Positions 22,465 to 35,011 of a stretch of 64,000 nucleotides of DNA are shown here, piece after piece (the stretch's first letter is position 1; every line of letters begins with the position of its first letter). The stretch is from assembly GCA_018524725.1 (NCBI GenBank), contig JAEUWP010000551.1, forward strand, positions 124,001-188,000, written 5' to 3'. This DNA comes from Podaxis mareebaensis. Its lineage: Eukaryota; Basidiomycota; Agaricomycetes; Agaricales; Agaricaceae. The notes beneath the pieces were generated by a model. That model was not told the origin of the DNA, did not search any database, and worked only from the letters and a program-made list of their open reading frames with translations. Made by a program: the position numbers and the translations under genes.

Positions 22465-23875
22465 ATGGATAAAGACGTAGAGGGATTACAACTCTTCTCA
22501 AATCTACCCGTTGATATTGTCAGGACTATCTTCGAGAAAGTCATGGAATACAGACCTACACCAGTCCATCTGGCGCTCGTCTCGCGCCAGGTTCGTGCAT
22601 AGTTTGTTTCTCATTCATTCCAGGAGGTGTGCTCTGGGACTCATGGCTACACGCACAGGGTTGAACCGTACATATACCGTCATCTAAGCTTCAGCTCGCC
22701 TTCCACTTTTCTCCGGTTTTACCGCACTTTCTGCGAATCGCCCACGAAGGATGCAGCGTTCTACCGACGTAACGTCAAGACTTTTTTCACGCCTGGGACG
22801 TGTGACTTTCAGGAAGAGATGCGTGTCGTCACCGAGCTGACTGGGCTCCAAAGTCTCATCTGTTTGAAGTCAGTTTTTGGCGCAATAGAACCTCTGTTGG
22901 ATTCTTGTCGGACCCAACCACCAGTTTCAAATGACGATGACAAGGGTGGCCAAGCAACCTCAGAGAAGACGTTAGAGATGAAGACCAAGTTGGTGATGGA
23001 TACCCCTACAAGTCTCTACGGGAACTGGGGATCCATCCAATCATTTTGTACCGCTTCAACATCACCTTCAGTCATCGCATTTTCCGAGGCCTCACTCACC
23101 TCATCTCGCGTTTTGACCCGCTCATGCACCTTGAATCCCTACGTGACCTCTTGAATCTCACTCATTTGGCGTTCAGCCGCATTCCTATGGCAGCTACAGA
23201 GCGCTCAGGGAGCTTGGAATTGAGGCGCTGCGTTCAGCTCCTACTCGGCGTTTTGCCCCCTAATCTCATGGTAGTCATTTTCGGGTGTGTTGGCTTGCAA
23301 AATAGAGACTTCGACCTGATCGACTCGGACTCGGACAACATCATACCCATACTCCCTTTTGGACCACATTGTCACCAGCACCCACTGCTACATTACTACT
23401 CGAACACCGAACTTGACGAGTTGAATCTAGTTTCAAGGATGGCCATAGGACAAGTGGACTCCCGCTTAGTTGTTGGTGTTAGCATCCGCCTGGATCGCAA
23501 CCACATTTTCCGGGATGAGGTGATACCTATGAACTCGAGCAACTGGGACCGAGGAAGAGGGAAGGATTACTGGGGTATTGCAGAAAGTATCATCGAGGGA
23601 AGGCGAGGTTACACTAAAGCTCGTATTCTGTCCAGACTGTCGATGCCATAGTACATGAAGATAGTAGATATTACTTGAACGCTTTACTTTGTTTATACAG
23701 GCTCCTGTAGGCTTCTGGCCCTGCGTCAAGTCTCTCGCACTTCTCACTGGTTCCAGAGAGCACAGAGAGATGCAGGTTCAAAGAGTTGGAGGCAGTCAAA
23801 ATGGTGTGACGTGCATATATATAAGAGACCAAAGAGTCATTATCAATCAATAACACGCGAATATAATGACAAGTG
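22285..23875 (+). repeat. Tandem duplication, second unit
   Basis: This is the counterpart of 20305-22090, containing copy 5 and its flanks. Long identical stretches (for example the region coding DSDSDNIIPILPFGP) show that the duplication is recent. Boundaries are approximate. Confidence 0.8.
22465..23651 (+). pseudogene. F-box-like family, copy 5 (two lesions)
   Basis: The F-box region LPVDIVRTIFEKVM with LALVSRQVRA is intact here. With the intron placed as in copy 4 (22602-22658), however, the Trp codon at the junction becomes TAG (TA plus G). A second lesion is a one-base deletion in a T run at about 22972 (ACGTTAGAGATG where copy 4 has ACGTTTAGAGATG), after which the family sequence continues in another frame to the TAG at 23651. 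The remaining blocks (LYRFNITFSHRIFR, VVIFGCVGL, DFDLIDSDSDN, AESIIEGRRG) match copy 4 closely. It is probably a recent pseudogene. The same duplication left different damage in each copy. Confidence 0.75.
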
Positions 23876-23963
23876 GCAGGACAAGAAATATGACAGGGGA
23901 ATCAATAATGTCATCACGGGTCATAACTCATAAGATATTAGGGGCGATACAGAGTTTTCGCGG

Positions 23964-26532
23964 TTACTCATAGGGCATATCTTCAACTGATTCCCGGAGT
24001 GACACCCAGTTCCTCAACACATCCTCCGCATGCTGTTGCTCCCCACGTGCGAATGCTTGTACAGCTTGAGTGATCAAGGTGTTCTCTCGGTTGTGCAGGA
24101 TTATTCGTAGCTCATTCCAAAGGCTAGCGACGATATCAGCGGCCCGCGAGGCAAAGTGGAGTATTATACGCACCAAACGCGGACGAACACTCTTCTGCTC
24201 AGCTGGGCGGCGATCATTCCCTGATCCTTCTCGATAATAGCTGTCAATTTATCCGCTTCCTCTTGCCAGCCTTCCTTTGCAGCTGCTCGGACACCATCGA
24301 GTTTAACGCTGTTGGTCTCCACACGCTTCTTGAGTCGTTCAACTTGATCTCCCGAGAGACGGTCGTGGCGAACGAGGAGATCCCTGGTTGCGATGTAGAG
24401 GTCGCGCTGCGCCTATAAGTTGCATCAGTAATGCGCTCTAGTGCTGCTCCGATGTCCCGACCTTCAGAGATTCGAGTGTGGTATCCAAGAGCGTCCTTGT
24501 CTACTACAGGTTGGCACTAGGAATCGAATCAGAGTTCGCTAACTCACCCGAACCTCAGCAAGGTCAGAATGCCGCTGCGTATGTATAGCGAGCTGATTCA
24601 GCCCTTGCCTCACCCCGTTTGACAGATCACATTCATCTCCTCTCCAGCAATGCTCATTGACCTCGATCACCGCCCTCAGCGTGTTTGTGAGCCTAGCAAG
24701 ATCTCCCTGTTCTTCCACAACAGGAAAGTGAAGGCCAAGGAACGAGTGGTTCAGAGAGGCAGACGGGTTGGATGATGGTCCAGGTAGAGAAGCAGTAGAA
24801 GAAACAGGGGAGAAGTTGGGCAACGTGAAATGAGTCGGCAGATACGTTCGTCTGAAGGCTGGGGGTAATCGTACCGCTGCAGCTTCATGCCTCTTCATGA
24901 TACGTTCGGCGAGGATGCATATCCTTTGCCATTGCTCTATCAACGGGTTTAGTCTTGTCCGAATGACACTAGAAAGCATGTGTGAGTGGACGACTCGTTG
25001 GGCAAATGCATGTGAAACATACGTTAGCTTTTCTTCAAAGTCACTAGGTATTGCCATCTCTTCCACTCGATCTACTCGTTTAGAAAGTGATTCTTCATCC
25101 AAAGAGACAGAAGTTTGTTTCCGCCATACTTCGAACGACGATACGGATAGGAAAACTGCGAGGACACCATCCTCCTTTAGAACTGGGTGATTGCTGTAGA
25201 AGATGTCAGGCGAGTTCCAATGACTCAAGAGTTTGCGCCCACATTACGAAGTTCAGAGCGCGCTGTAACCCCCGCCTGTGAGAATATCAGCATTTAACCG
25301 CGCGAAGATGACAAAGGACATACCGTCTCTGTTCCAAGAAATGTTCATCCGCTATCAATGCTCATCAACACAACATCACATTTGGAAGCAACGAGAGCCT
25401 CACGTCCGATTCGTTTAGGTGGCAACGCAGGGAATAAACGGAAGGGATACCTTCGAGTAAGCACTTCCCAGAGATAGACAAATTCGGAATAACGTCGTGT
25501 AACAGTGACACCATTCTGATGAGTCCATTAGTATGCTCGCTTCTCAGAATCGTAATGAAAAACGAGCCGCTATCACCTCTGTTGTAATTTCATAAACCGT
25601 ATATCGATTCAGAATGAATCCTTGTTGACCCAGAATTGTCACCCTAACATTCTCCTGCCTCTTCCACCATTCCGGCGGCAAACCGGTCCCAGATATCGCC
25701 GACTGCGCCCCATTAATCGGTCCACCCGCCAGAATTCCACCGGCACCACTCCCAAGAGCCGAGGAAGGGTTCTGTGGGGGGTTGAAGCGTGCCGCAGCGC
25801 CCCACGGGTCGACGCTGTTCTGTCTGTATGAAGGTGGTATCGTGAATGTAGAATTTGATGCTGGTAATCGGTCCAGGTCGAGTGTTGGCTCAGGAAGTGC
25901 ATTCTGCGATGACAGAGCAGCAACCTGTTCGATGCTCACGTCTACAACGTCGTCAGCAATGATTTAATGAAGTACTACATAATTATGAAACGTACCTTTG
26001 CCCGTTTGAGCCAATGCAACAAGAGCAAGTGCGACAAAGAACTCGAGCCTCGAGACGCGTGGACGTGAACTAACCAAATTCACGATCTGCAGCGCCCTTT
26101 CAGCCGTTTCCCTTCACACCTACCAACTGAGCAAGGACTCACCCGATCAATAGTACTCGCAGGTAAGTTGGAAGTGGTTAAGACGCGCGAAAGCGAGTTC
26201 ACCGAAGTCTCCCCAAGCCCGCTAGTGTCAACTGCAGCGAACGCACGGTGGTAAATAGCGGGGACCGTGGCGTCAGCTAAAGACCAGAATCAGCCATGCT
26301 GCTCCAGGTCTATGAGTAGTTATAGCTCACCAATCACAGCACTAAATGTAGCAGGAGAAGAGGAAGAGGGATTCGGAATGGGTGTCGATGCAGGGCTGGG
26401 TGCAGAGCTCCATGGATCGAGGCCATCGTCATATACCGAGTTCGCTAGAGGGTCCCCGCCGACAAAGCTGCCACCGAAGCCGTTGGTGGACGTTGCGACG
26501 TATCTCTGGCCTGGCCGGGGTGCATTAAACAT
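23964..26532 (-). CDS. MVP1: Sorting nexin MVP1 (SNX8 type, PX-BAR)
   Basis: A multi-exon minus-strand gene starts with [20 protein letters not shown] and ends at the TAA 23964-23966. The exact number of exons was not fully resolved. Early exons encode an EH-like stretch ([18 protein letters not shown]). After [20 protein letters not shown] the next exons give the PX core with [20 protein letters not shown] and LPPKRIG, the phosphoinositide-binding part, and [16 protein letters not shown]. The C-terminal half (SFEVWRKQ, then long helices) is the BAR region. Mvp1 binds PI3P on endosomes and drives retromer-independent recycling and vacuolar sorting. The promoter is within the 231 bp that separates it from the end of the mannosyltransferase gene on the same strand. 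Confidence 0.87.
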
Positions 26533-26763
26533 GGTAGGATGGATGACAACGGAAAGAGGCGTTGGGGCTCATTGATCTTTGTTGGCCAATCACCTCATAC
26601 AAGTTACAGCGTCACTGGTGGCTGTGTCACTCTCGTTCTGCCATGAATCCGTTCCCTCATTATCAGTTGGTTTCGTCAATACTTAAATACATCAAAAAAG
26701 CGCAAGGGTATGGAAGAAAGCAAAAGCATCGCATATTATATATTTCGTCTCAATCCCCGTCGT

Positions 26764-29669
26764 CTACGCGTCGTAGGTCTTTTTGGCGGCGAAGTGGAGG
26801 GTCCAGGTGGACAATAGCCTTCTGCTGTTGACTTCCTCGCCCGTCAACCTAACACACCATAATCAGCATAAGGGTTTCATCGCGGGCCCATTGCAAGACG
26901 ACTTACCCAGGTGTGCCATAAGTCAAGGGGGCAATGAAGGAGAACATGACGAACATGACAAGACTGAAAAGGACTGTGATAACAACCCCTTTGGTTCCAA
27001 CATCCGCATATTGAGAAGGTTGAGCCCTGGTCTTGGGTCCACGGATAGAAATCGGGTAGTTAATGGTATCACTTAGAACGAAGCTCAAGACCGAGCCAGC
27101 AATTAGCGCCGAAGCGAGATGCGAAGGGAGATAGTGGTGGATGAACAATTGACGGCTGAACAAGAAGAATGGGAGGTAGTGAACACCCCAAACGAGCATG
27201 AAGAAACCAGTGTTATTCCAGAGACGGTTGCGAACAGCTAAGGATGGGTCATGAGTATTCTGGAGTGGTGAACAATCATCGGGACTTACCATCCGGGATG
27301 GGGTCCATACCGCGGCGTCTCGCAATAAGATCAGCACCAAGAACACCAATGTAAATGGACAAGCCAACAACGCAAGCCCACCAACCAATCAGGTTACCAA
27401 TGAGATAGATTTGCTTATGAGTATCGTTCTCGGTCCAGAAGCTGATACCGCTCAGAGAGAAGGGCCAGTTGATAGGAGTGCTGGCATAAGGGTGTGAAGC
27501 GGTCAATCCAGCGTTATGTTGCACCATGAGTAGCTGGAGCTCAGCGAACTTCCTGAAGAAATTCATGCTCTTTGGTTCCTTCGCGGGCCTGTCATCGAGG
27601 CGGTTGTCGAGGCCTTCAGGGTCTAACGGTCAAGTTAATATCAGGGCAGAAGGCACCTCGCTCACAAAGCTTACCCTCGGTGTCAACGATCTCATTGACA
27701 TACCAAACAGCAGATTTTTCCATAGAATTCTTGTTACCGTTGATCTCCTGTTGTTTGAACGCCCAGTCAGGGAGCGGAGTAGTGTGGGTCCACATCGAGA
27801 CTTTAGTAGGGATGTGAATAAGTCTGAAGTACCCGGACTTGGTCTTCCAGGCAGTACCCTCAGGGCCGTCAACGAGAACGACTTGGAAGAGCGTATCGTT
27901 GTAAAATTGATGATCGTCCTTAGGCCAGGTAGTGAACTCTTGGTTGGTAGGCATCAAGGGCGAGGCGACATCGTGTGTGAGGAGATGAGTCTGAGTATTG
28001 ACGTGGAGGAGTTGAATGACATCGCCGCTGCGGACAACGCGTCCCTTGCCGGTTTCAGGGATGGCTTTTGTAGGGATAATCTGCCAGAAGTTGTTGGTGT
28101 CGTTGTGGGCATAACCAGTGACCTGTTGGCCTGTGGTGCAAATTAGTCTCGTGTCCCCATTAACCAGATAAGCCACATACCTGCGCTACTGATGCGACCG
28201 TCCTCGTAGGTCAACGGGTACCTTTCGGTGTGCGAGTGCAAAAAGGCCTTGGTGTCCTTGTGCCTCATCGTAATGGTGTCAAAGTAACGAATTTCTGGTA
28301 TATTGTCAGTATATAGGAACACTAGTAAACTTGATCCTTCTTACCAGCACTGCTCAGAAGCATCTCATTACCGGCCAAAGTTTCCTGGAATGCAGGGCTC
28401 ATGAAAGCATCACCAGTACCGGATTGGTTAAGAATGGCGAAGTGGATATAGAAGAACGAAAGGTAAACGATGAAAGGTACGGCGATAAGACCAATGGCGC
28501 GGGCAATGAAATGTTGCCAGAAGTATTCCTATGAAAGGTTAGGTAACTCAAAATAACTCACGAAACCAGCTGAACATACCATGGTAGTCCCCTTCTTGAT
28601 GTCCAAAATATCCCATAAATCGATAAGGACGGCAATACCAATGCAAACGACGGTGAGGATACCATTGACTTTGGAGCCCCAGGTGCAAGCCATGAAGATA
28701 CCAGTGAGAACCAGCCAGACCCACCACTCCGTCGAGAATTCACTAATTTACAAGTCAGGGAAAAACCAGTGCTTGTGAGCATTATACATACCGATAACGG
28801 AGTTTGCGGAAGCGGATATACGCGTAGATTGTTAACGACATGAAGAAAATCAAAGTCGCGTCAAGCAAAATCAACCGAGATTGGGCAACATGAGCGTTAT
28901 CTAAACGGACTCCATCGTAAGCGCTAGCTCATCAAACACCATCTCTACGAAGCACAACGCACCGAAGAGGATCAAAGAAGCCGAGAACGCCGCAACGATC
29001 GTCGAGTAACCACTCTCCTTCATGATCGCATAAACAACCGGTACCGTAAGACTTCCAAGAACCGCGGGAAGGGCACGCATGCCGACATAGGGGACGTTGT
29101 TGAGGGTATAGTTATCACCAATGTTATCAAACGTGAACTCTCCATCGAAGCCAACGAACCAGCCCGCCAGTCCGAAGAGAAGCTTTGCGAAGGGTGGGTG
29201 AACGTCAAAGTAGTATTGACGTGTGATGTAGAACGAAGCAAATTTTCCAAAGTGCACCTCGTCAAAGCTGTAAGATAAGTCCACAGTGAGCATTCCTTCA
29301 TGTACCATACGAGGGAATGAAAGAGGAAAGCCACGTACACAACTTGATCAGGGTGGCTAATCTTGTAGAACCTCAAAGCGAATGCAAGTGCTGTGAGTAC
29401 AGCAACAACAACGACACTTGCACTTGGTGTGTCGAGGAGCTGTTCTGCCTGGCTACGAGAGCGCTGTGTAACACAATGGGCAGTCCTGCGCTTCAACAAA
29501 AGTTAGGGTATGAGAAATACAAAGTACTTACAGGACTCTGATAGATTTCAGCGACATGTTCGTCGTTCTGGGTGTTGTCGGAGGTAATACTTGGCGACGA
29601 CGGAGTACCATTGTCGTGCCGTTTGCGCAAACGCGCAGGAGTGTCGGGAGCCTTACCCTTACTCGCCAT
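26764..29669 (-). CDS. PMT4: Protein O-mannosyltransferase, probably PMT4 type
   Basis: The gene starts at MASKGKAPDTPARLRKRH and ends at the TAG 26764-26766, with many short introns; the last exon encodes LTGEEVNSRRLLSTWTLHF. It has the PMT-family first luminal loop FDEVHFGKFASFYI followed by YFDVHPPFAKLLF, with the acidic and His residues needed for catalysis. Multiple membrane helices and the MIR repeats follow (RHKDTKAFLHSHTERYPL; QQVTGYAHNDTNNFWQI; GDVIQLLHVNTQTHL). The C-terminal part has LTASHPYASTPINWPF and further helices. Pmt enzymes transfer mannose from dolichyl phosphate to Ser/Thr in the ER lumen. The Pmt4 subtype is inferred from the MIR and C-terminal wording; Pmt1 or Pmt2 type is the alternative. 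Confidence 0.85.
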
Positions 29670-30660
29670 GACGGGGGAGAGGAAGAATTGTTGATGAGCT
29701 GGAAGGTTAACAGCGAATTCGAACGCGCCTGGGCACACCAACATCGATTAGTCAGCAATTGATCGCCCTTTGTGGAATGTGTCGATCAAATGCGATCGGG
29801 TTAACCGTATAAACAGGGGCGCACAGCTTCAAAGATGCAAAATTATGAATTCGCCCAATTCTCTGAGCGTACTTCTACAAATCCTGAAAATATCATTCTA
29901 AATAACTTGTGTGGTCTTACATGCGATGCTGCAAACAACCACCTGTTCTGCATGCGGGTTCACCTCGGCACAACCACGGCCAGGTCATGCTGACGTGGCA
30001 AATGGCACACCAGGATTCTAGTCACCTACTTGGCAAGCGCCGAACATGTTGAAACATTAGTTCAGCCTTGTACTGATTCATCAATCACCCAAACCTTCCG
30101 AGATCAAATTGCATTCATCAACATCAGCCCAAATACAAGAATTATGCAGATCCATAACGACCTCCAACGAGAGAGGACTGAGGCATAAAGTGGGAGAAAA
30201 CTCTCCAAGAAAGAGTACCCGGGAGAAGTAAGAATCGTTTACACACACAGCGGGAATCATAATAACGGTGGTATGAAAAATGGAAGAGGCGGAGGAGTAA
30301 GAGACTGCGGAAACACTAGAACCATCGGAATCGACGCAAGAAGGATTAAAAAAAGGGCCTCGCGCGAGTCGGAGATAGCAATTATTACAGTAATGTAAGG
30401 GGTGTCACAAAAAAGGACTGCGCGAGAAATTTGAGGATGAGGGGGGTTGGGAGATCCAAGAAAAAGAAACGTGAAGAATGAATGGCGTATGTAAGCTAAT
30501 GATGGAATCATGAAGTCAAAGTCCAGAAGGGAACGACAAGGAAGGAGATTTTGAAGGACTCAACATATACGACAACAACAAAAAAGCAAAGAGGAAGGCA
30601 AGGAGGGTGAGAAGAGCGATGCAGCAAGGAGTGATCATCCTTGGCGATTGAAGATTTTCA
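29670..30660. other. Intergenic, upstream of the mannosyltransferase gene
   Basis: About 1 kb, no gene on either strand. The part next to 30660 is purine-rich on the plus strand and includes the 3' end of the scaffold gene. The part next to 29669 is the promoter of the mannosyltransferase gene. Confidence 0.5.
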
Positions 30661-33600
30661 TCAGTGATCGCGTGCGACCCAGTCTGTACTTCGAGAGACC
30701 AGCTCGATTGAATTATCAGTTGTCCAGAACAACCGCTCCGTCGCACTACGCCCGCTCCAACTTTTTTGATCTCTGAGAATCATAGCCTGCGGACAATCAT
30801 CAGCATCACTGAAAAGATACCAACACCTCCAGCCACTACATACCTGTTGGGCACCAAAGTTCCTCTGATCGTGAGCAAACATTTCCACGTTATCCTCCAA
30901 CGCCTCCGATAAAACCTGCAAGTCCTGCAGCATTGCCTGCATAGCCCTGACCGCCGACAAGGTTTGAATCTCCCTTCTATTCCTCACCATCACCGAAGTA
31001 GGCACAAGTGCCTTTGACACTGTCGTCAAAACCGTATGCAAAATCCTCTTTGTCTCTCCCATAATTTTCTGCGCTTGTTGGAAATTCCTCCTCGAGACCA
31101 AGACCAGCGCCCGCGTAATCATATCCGACGCCAGGAGTTCCATGCGCCTCCGCACAATAACAGGATCAGATAATGTCGAAGGTGGTCTCGGGGCAGACTG
31201 AGAGCCGGGCAGAAGCGTGATGGTCAGCAGGACAGGATGTGCAAGTCGCGTAATCTGCTTCGCAGCTGCAGGGTCAAAGAACGAGCCATCGACCTCCACT
31301 ACAGGCACCTCGTCGATCATTTTATCCATCATACCATACGCCAAGTCCGGTGGATCGTCAATTGACAAGGTATCGAGTCCCAAACTCTGCACAAACTGAT
31401 CGGTGGCATTCAGTGATCGATTTGTCGGCGTCGCATAGCCCTGACGCTGCATCTGTGCTGCCCGCTGCACATCCGAGTTATCCAACTCGAGTTCAATCAA
31501 CATTTCTTTCTTCTCCCCATACCGCAGTTCTCCTACATCTACGTCGACATTTTGGCCATCCGAAGCAAGAATGGATGTCGGACCACCCGAAACTTTGCGA
31601 ATTTTGAAGCGCTGGCTATCCACAATCCTCATATGCAGCTTCATGTTGAGGAGACCGATGGACATCATACCACCCACACAGCCGGCAATGCAGTCTTGCA
31701 AGTCATACCAATCCTTTACGAAGGTGTATGTGCCACTGGTGTGATTTGACATGAGCCACAGGGAGGCTGGATCATGCGAGCGACCATAACCGAAGGAATG
31801 GATTGGCACGTTCGCAGCTTCCGCTCGCGCCAGAACAAGATCCATCTGCGCTCTTCGCGTGCTGTCCGACGCGTCACTGACCAAAATCATACCCGAAATC
31901 GGATTCCGCGATTTTCGTTGCAAGACAACATCAAGACCTGTACAATTAATTAGCACATGGATGGAATATCCTGGAGAAGAGTAGACTTACCATGGTTGAC
32001 GGCTGTCACAACATCCGTTTTTTCGTCCTTGGATCCTCTAACCAAGAACTCATCCTGCAGGTCCTCCGCTCGCGACCCAGTCTCATCAATGAACTTGATG
32101 AGTCTTTGTTTGCTTTGCGGGCGCCCGACCATCAAATATGGTGTCTTCCTGACTCGCCCTGAGATCCCTACTTCAAATGTCACCACACTCAACCGATCCT
32201 TCGGCTGCAACGATCCCACAATAAAGTCCAGTGTATTCTTGATTACCCGAAGCTTCAACTGCGCTGTGCTTGGCTGGGAGTTTGGCGGCGGAATAGAGAT
32301 GACAAGGATCAAATCCATGGCCGGATGGACAATCGGGGGTAGCGAGTTGGAAGGTCCAGACGATGTATGAGGTGTCACCAACGGAGGAGGCGAATCATAC
32401 GTGCTCATCTCATCGTCTTCTCCCAACGTAGACAGCTTTTGTTGCACTTGCCTGGAAGGATTCACAGAACCATGCGAAGTCGAAGACGACATCGTCGATC
32501 TCGATGAACCTCCGAGGAGACTATCCACAGTGCTGACCGTGGTCTGCGTGCTTCCACCACTAAGCATTCGCATCGCCTTATGGCTCCCTCCAAACTCCTC
32601 GACATCCAGTGGCCGATCAGGTCCCCTTTGTGATCGACTCTGGGATTGGAACATATGCACGAGAGCTTGAATGTTGTTCTTCCAAGCCTCGAGTGACGAG
32701 CGATCTCGGAAAATGAGAATGAACGACGCCAGCTCGTCTTCCATGTCAATCGTCAAACTCATCTCACCCGCTGCAGACGATGCAGTCACATTTTTGATGT
32801 GCCTAACGTATATCCTTCCTTTAAGGCGCAGTACACCCTTTGATGGCGTTCCGGATGGAATGGAACCATTGTCCAAGGACGTATTCGAAAGAAGCCGGCC
32901 TAGGCCACGTTTCTTCTCCTCCACAACGCAGATGATAGCTTCTTTGAAGAGATACACGTAGAATTCTCGAATGGCGGCATCACGTCGCACGGATAGCAAG
33001 TCATACATCTGCAACGGACCTAAGTCCGACAGAGGATGCCCCTTCCAATCAATGATCCGGTTCCTGAGGTCCTCGGTAATGGCAGCGAATGGTGAATCCT
33101 CTTCATTGTGGATGAGGGTGTTGGGGGGATTGTTGGGGGGATTGTATGAGGACGCGTCATGACCATTAGATGTGGGGCTATAGTAGGGATCTTGCTGAGA
33201 CGGCTGACGGGATGACATTTGGCGGGAGGCCGTGTCCTGGTCACTTGGGCTTCGATAAACGTTTTGCTGTTGGCGAACATGATCAGGATGAGGGCTGGAA
33301 TGACCAGAACTGTTGTGCCGGCCATTATGGGCGCTGAAATCGTCAGGCAACACCCCGCCAGGGACAGGGTCGGAGCTTCGTTTTCCTGGTAGTTCTATTA
33401 TAACGATGCATGTCAGAGGCTGAGTGGCATCGTTTGTCCGACTGAGCGTCGAGAATTCGGGCCGAACTTGGATGGAAGGGGCGACAATATAGGGGCTAGC
33501 ATCGGCATTGGGGTTGGGTCGGACAATAGGCTCAACAGGATCATCGGCATTAGGGTCATATGGTTCTGGAATCGCACGTCGAGCAGTGGGAGTATCACGG

Positions 33601-34332
33601 CCTGGGTAGAGCGTCGGTGACTTGCTGTCACCCATGCCAGTGAGTGCAGCGAGCTCTGAGTGACAAGGTCGGCGAATACGTAAGGCAAAATGAAAAGAAG
33701 GCTACGCACTGTTGGATTTGCCTCCGTCACCGTCGCCAACCTTCATGGGCCTTCTGCAGACGCCACAAACTCCGAGGTTGGTCTTCCTGGGAACGGAACG
33801 GTCTGCGCCAGGGGGCGGACCATAGACCGCACTGAAACAGGCCTAGTGAGGAAATTTGATGATGATCAGCGCGGGGAAGAATGAGGGGAGGGAACGATTA
33901 AACGCTTACTTCGTGGAGAGCATGGCCACACTCTGGGACAATATGAGGCTTCTCGCCAGGAAGACGGAAGCTGAAGCTGAGGGGCTCGAGACAGACGGGG
34001 CACTCTTCCTCGACATCGCTGAGGTGGTTTGATACGACAGGGACAGGTGCGGTGTGCATGGCCGCGAATGGATGGAGGGAGTGGTTATCGCCAGAGGAGG
34101 TGGTGTTGGTGGAGTAGGTGGAGTGGATGGAGGGGGCCTTGTTCGACTGGGGCTTGCGGAAGACGGTGTGAAAGGCCTTGAAGGTGGATTTGGGATTGGA
34201 GGGGGGCTTAGGGGCAGCGCGGGGGGCGGTAAAAGTTGGTGTGAGAGGAACCTGGAGGCTTGACTGATCGGCTGGAATGGGGGAATCTCTGTGATGGGTT
34301 CTCGAAATCCAACTTGAGGAAGACGGTTTCAT
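30661..34332 (-). CDS. Ste5/Far1-like scaffold (RING-PH-VWA)
   Basis: Five exons (33910-34332, 33710-33842, 31991-33655, 30844-31937, 30661-30786) give 1146 aa. After a disordered N-terminus comes a RING-H2: CPVCLEPL, then CGHALHEAC, then CGVCRRPM, with the first intron inside it. A PH-like domain follows at about residues 390-520 (LSVRRDAAIREFYVYLFKEA to RDRSSLEAWKNNIQ). A von Willebrand A domain follows (MDLILVISIPPP, KDRLSVVTFEV, SGMILVSDASD, IHSFGYGRSHDPASLW), then a helical C-terminus. RING-PH-VWA is the arrangement of the fungal Ste5/Far1 family, which ties pheromone G-protein signalling to the MAPK cascade. In yeast Ste5 the VWA domain helps Ste7 phosphorylate Fus3. Function in basidiomycetes is inferred from architecture. 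A generic VWA-RING ubiquitin ligase is the alternative. Confidence 0.8.
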
Positions 34333-35011
34333 GAATAGTCAGAAAAGGCAGGCTCAGCAAGCGCCTGACACAGAGTTCGGGCGCAAGGGAGCGGTCTATC
34401 AGAATGGGGGGGGCTGGGAAGGGCGAGGACGAAAGAAAAATGGACTAAGGGCCCTGTAACACAAACTCGGGCCAATCGCACTTCTGACAGGGTCTTCCCA
34501 TCAACACAACGTCGTTACCACCTTTGGTCCTCTTATTCACCTGTCACTCCATTCAATCTTCTCAACGTCGCTGCGAAGCACGCGTTGCCTTCACCGCCCC
34601 ACCTTCCTCCTTCGCTCCCCGCCGCTTTCTACTTTCGCACCTTGACTTACTCCTGTCCTCACACCTCTTATCGACCCTTCTGTAGATAGCCTTTCCTGCC
34701 GCTCCCCTTGCCGGTCTCACGCCGACAGATCTGACTGAACCTTCGCGATATCAATAGCCTTCATCATGATGTCTGTCTGTCGCTATACTTAACGCACACC
34801 AAGTATGACAGTCATCGCATATTGCGTCCAAAACTCGTCCTCTTTTAGCTATACTTTTCTCCCAAACTCTAACGCGCATCACCTAATACATTCATCTCGC
34901 GCGATCCTGACGATCTGCATTACGAATATCAAAGCAACACTAATGTTAATAATCATGGGGCCAAGGGCTTATAAGCGTTCCACCAATTCAGTGGCAGCTA
35001 CATACCTGACC
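34333..35011. promoter_or_regulatory. Divergent intergenic region, scaffold and dioxygenase genes
   Basis: About 680 bp between two diverging genes, containing both promoters. It is strongly C/T-rich around 34500-34700, which is common in basidiomycete promoters. An open frame from ATG 34805 is in frame with the dioxygenase start but reads like leader. Confidence 0.45.
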
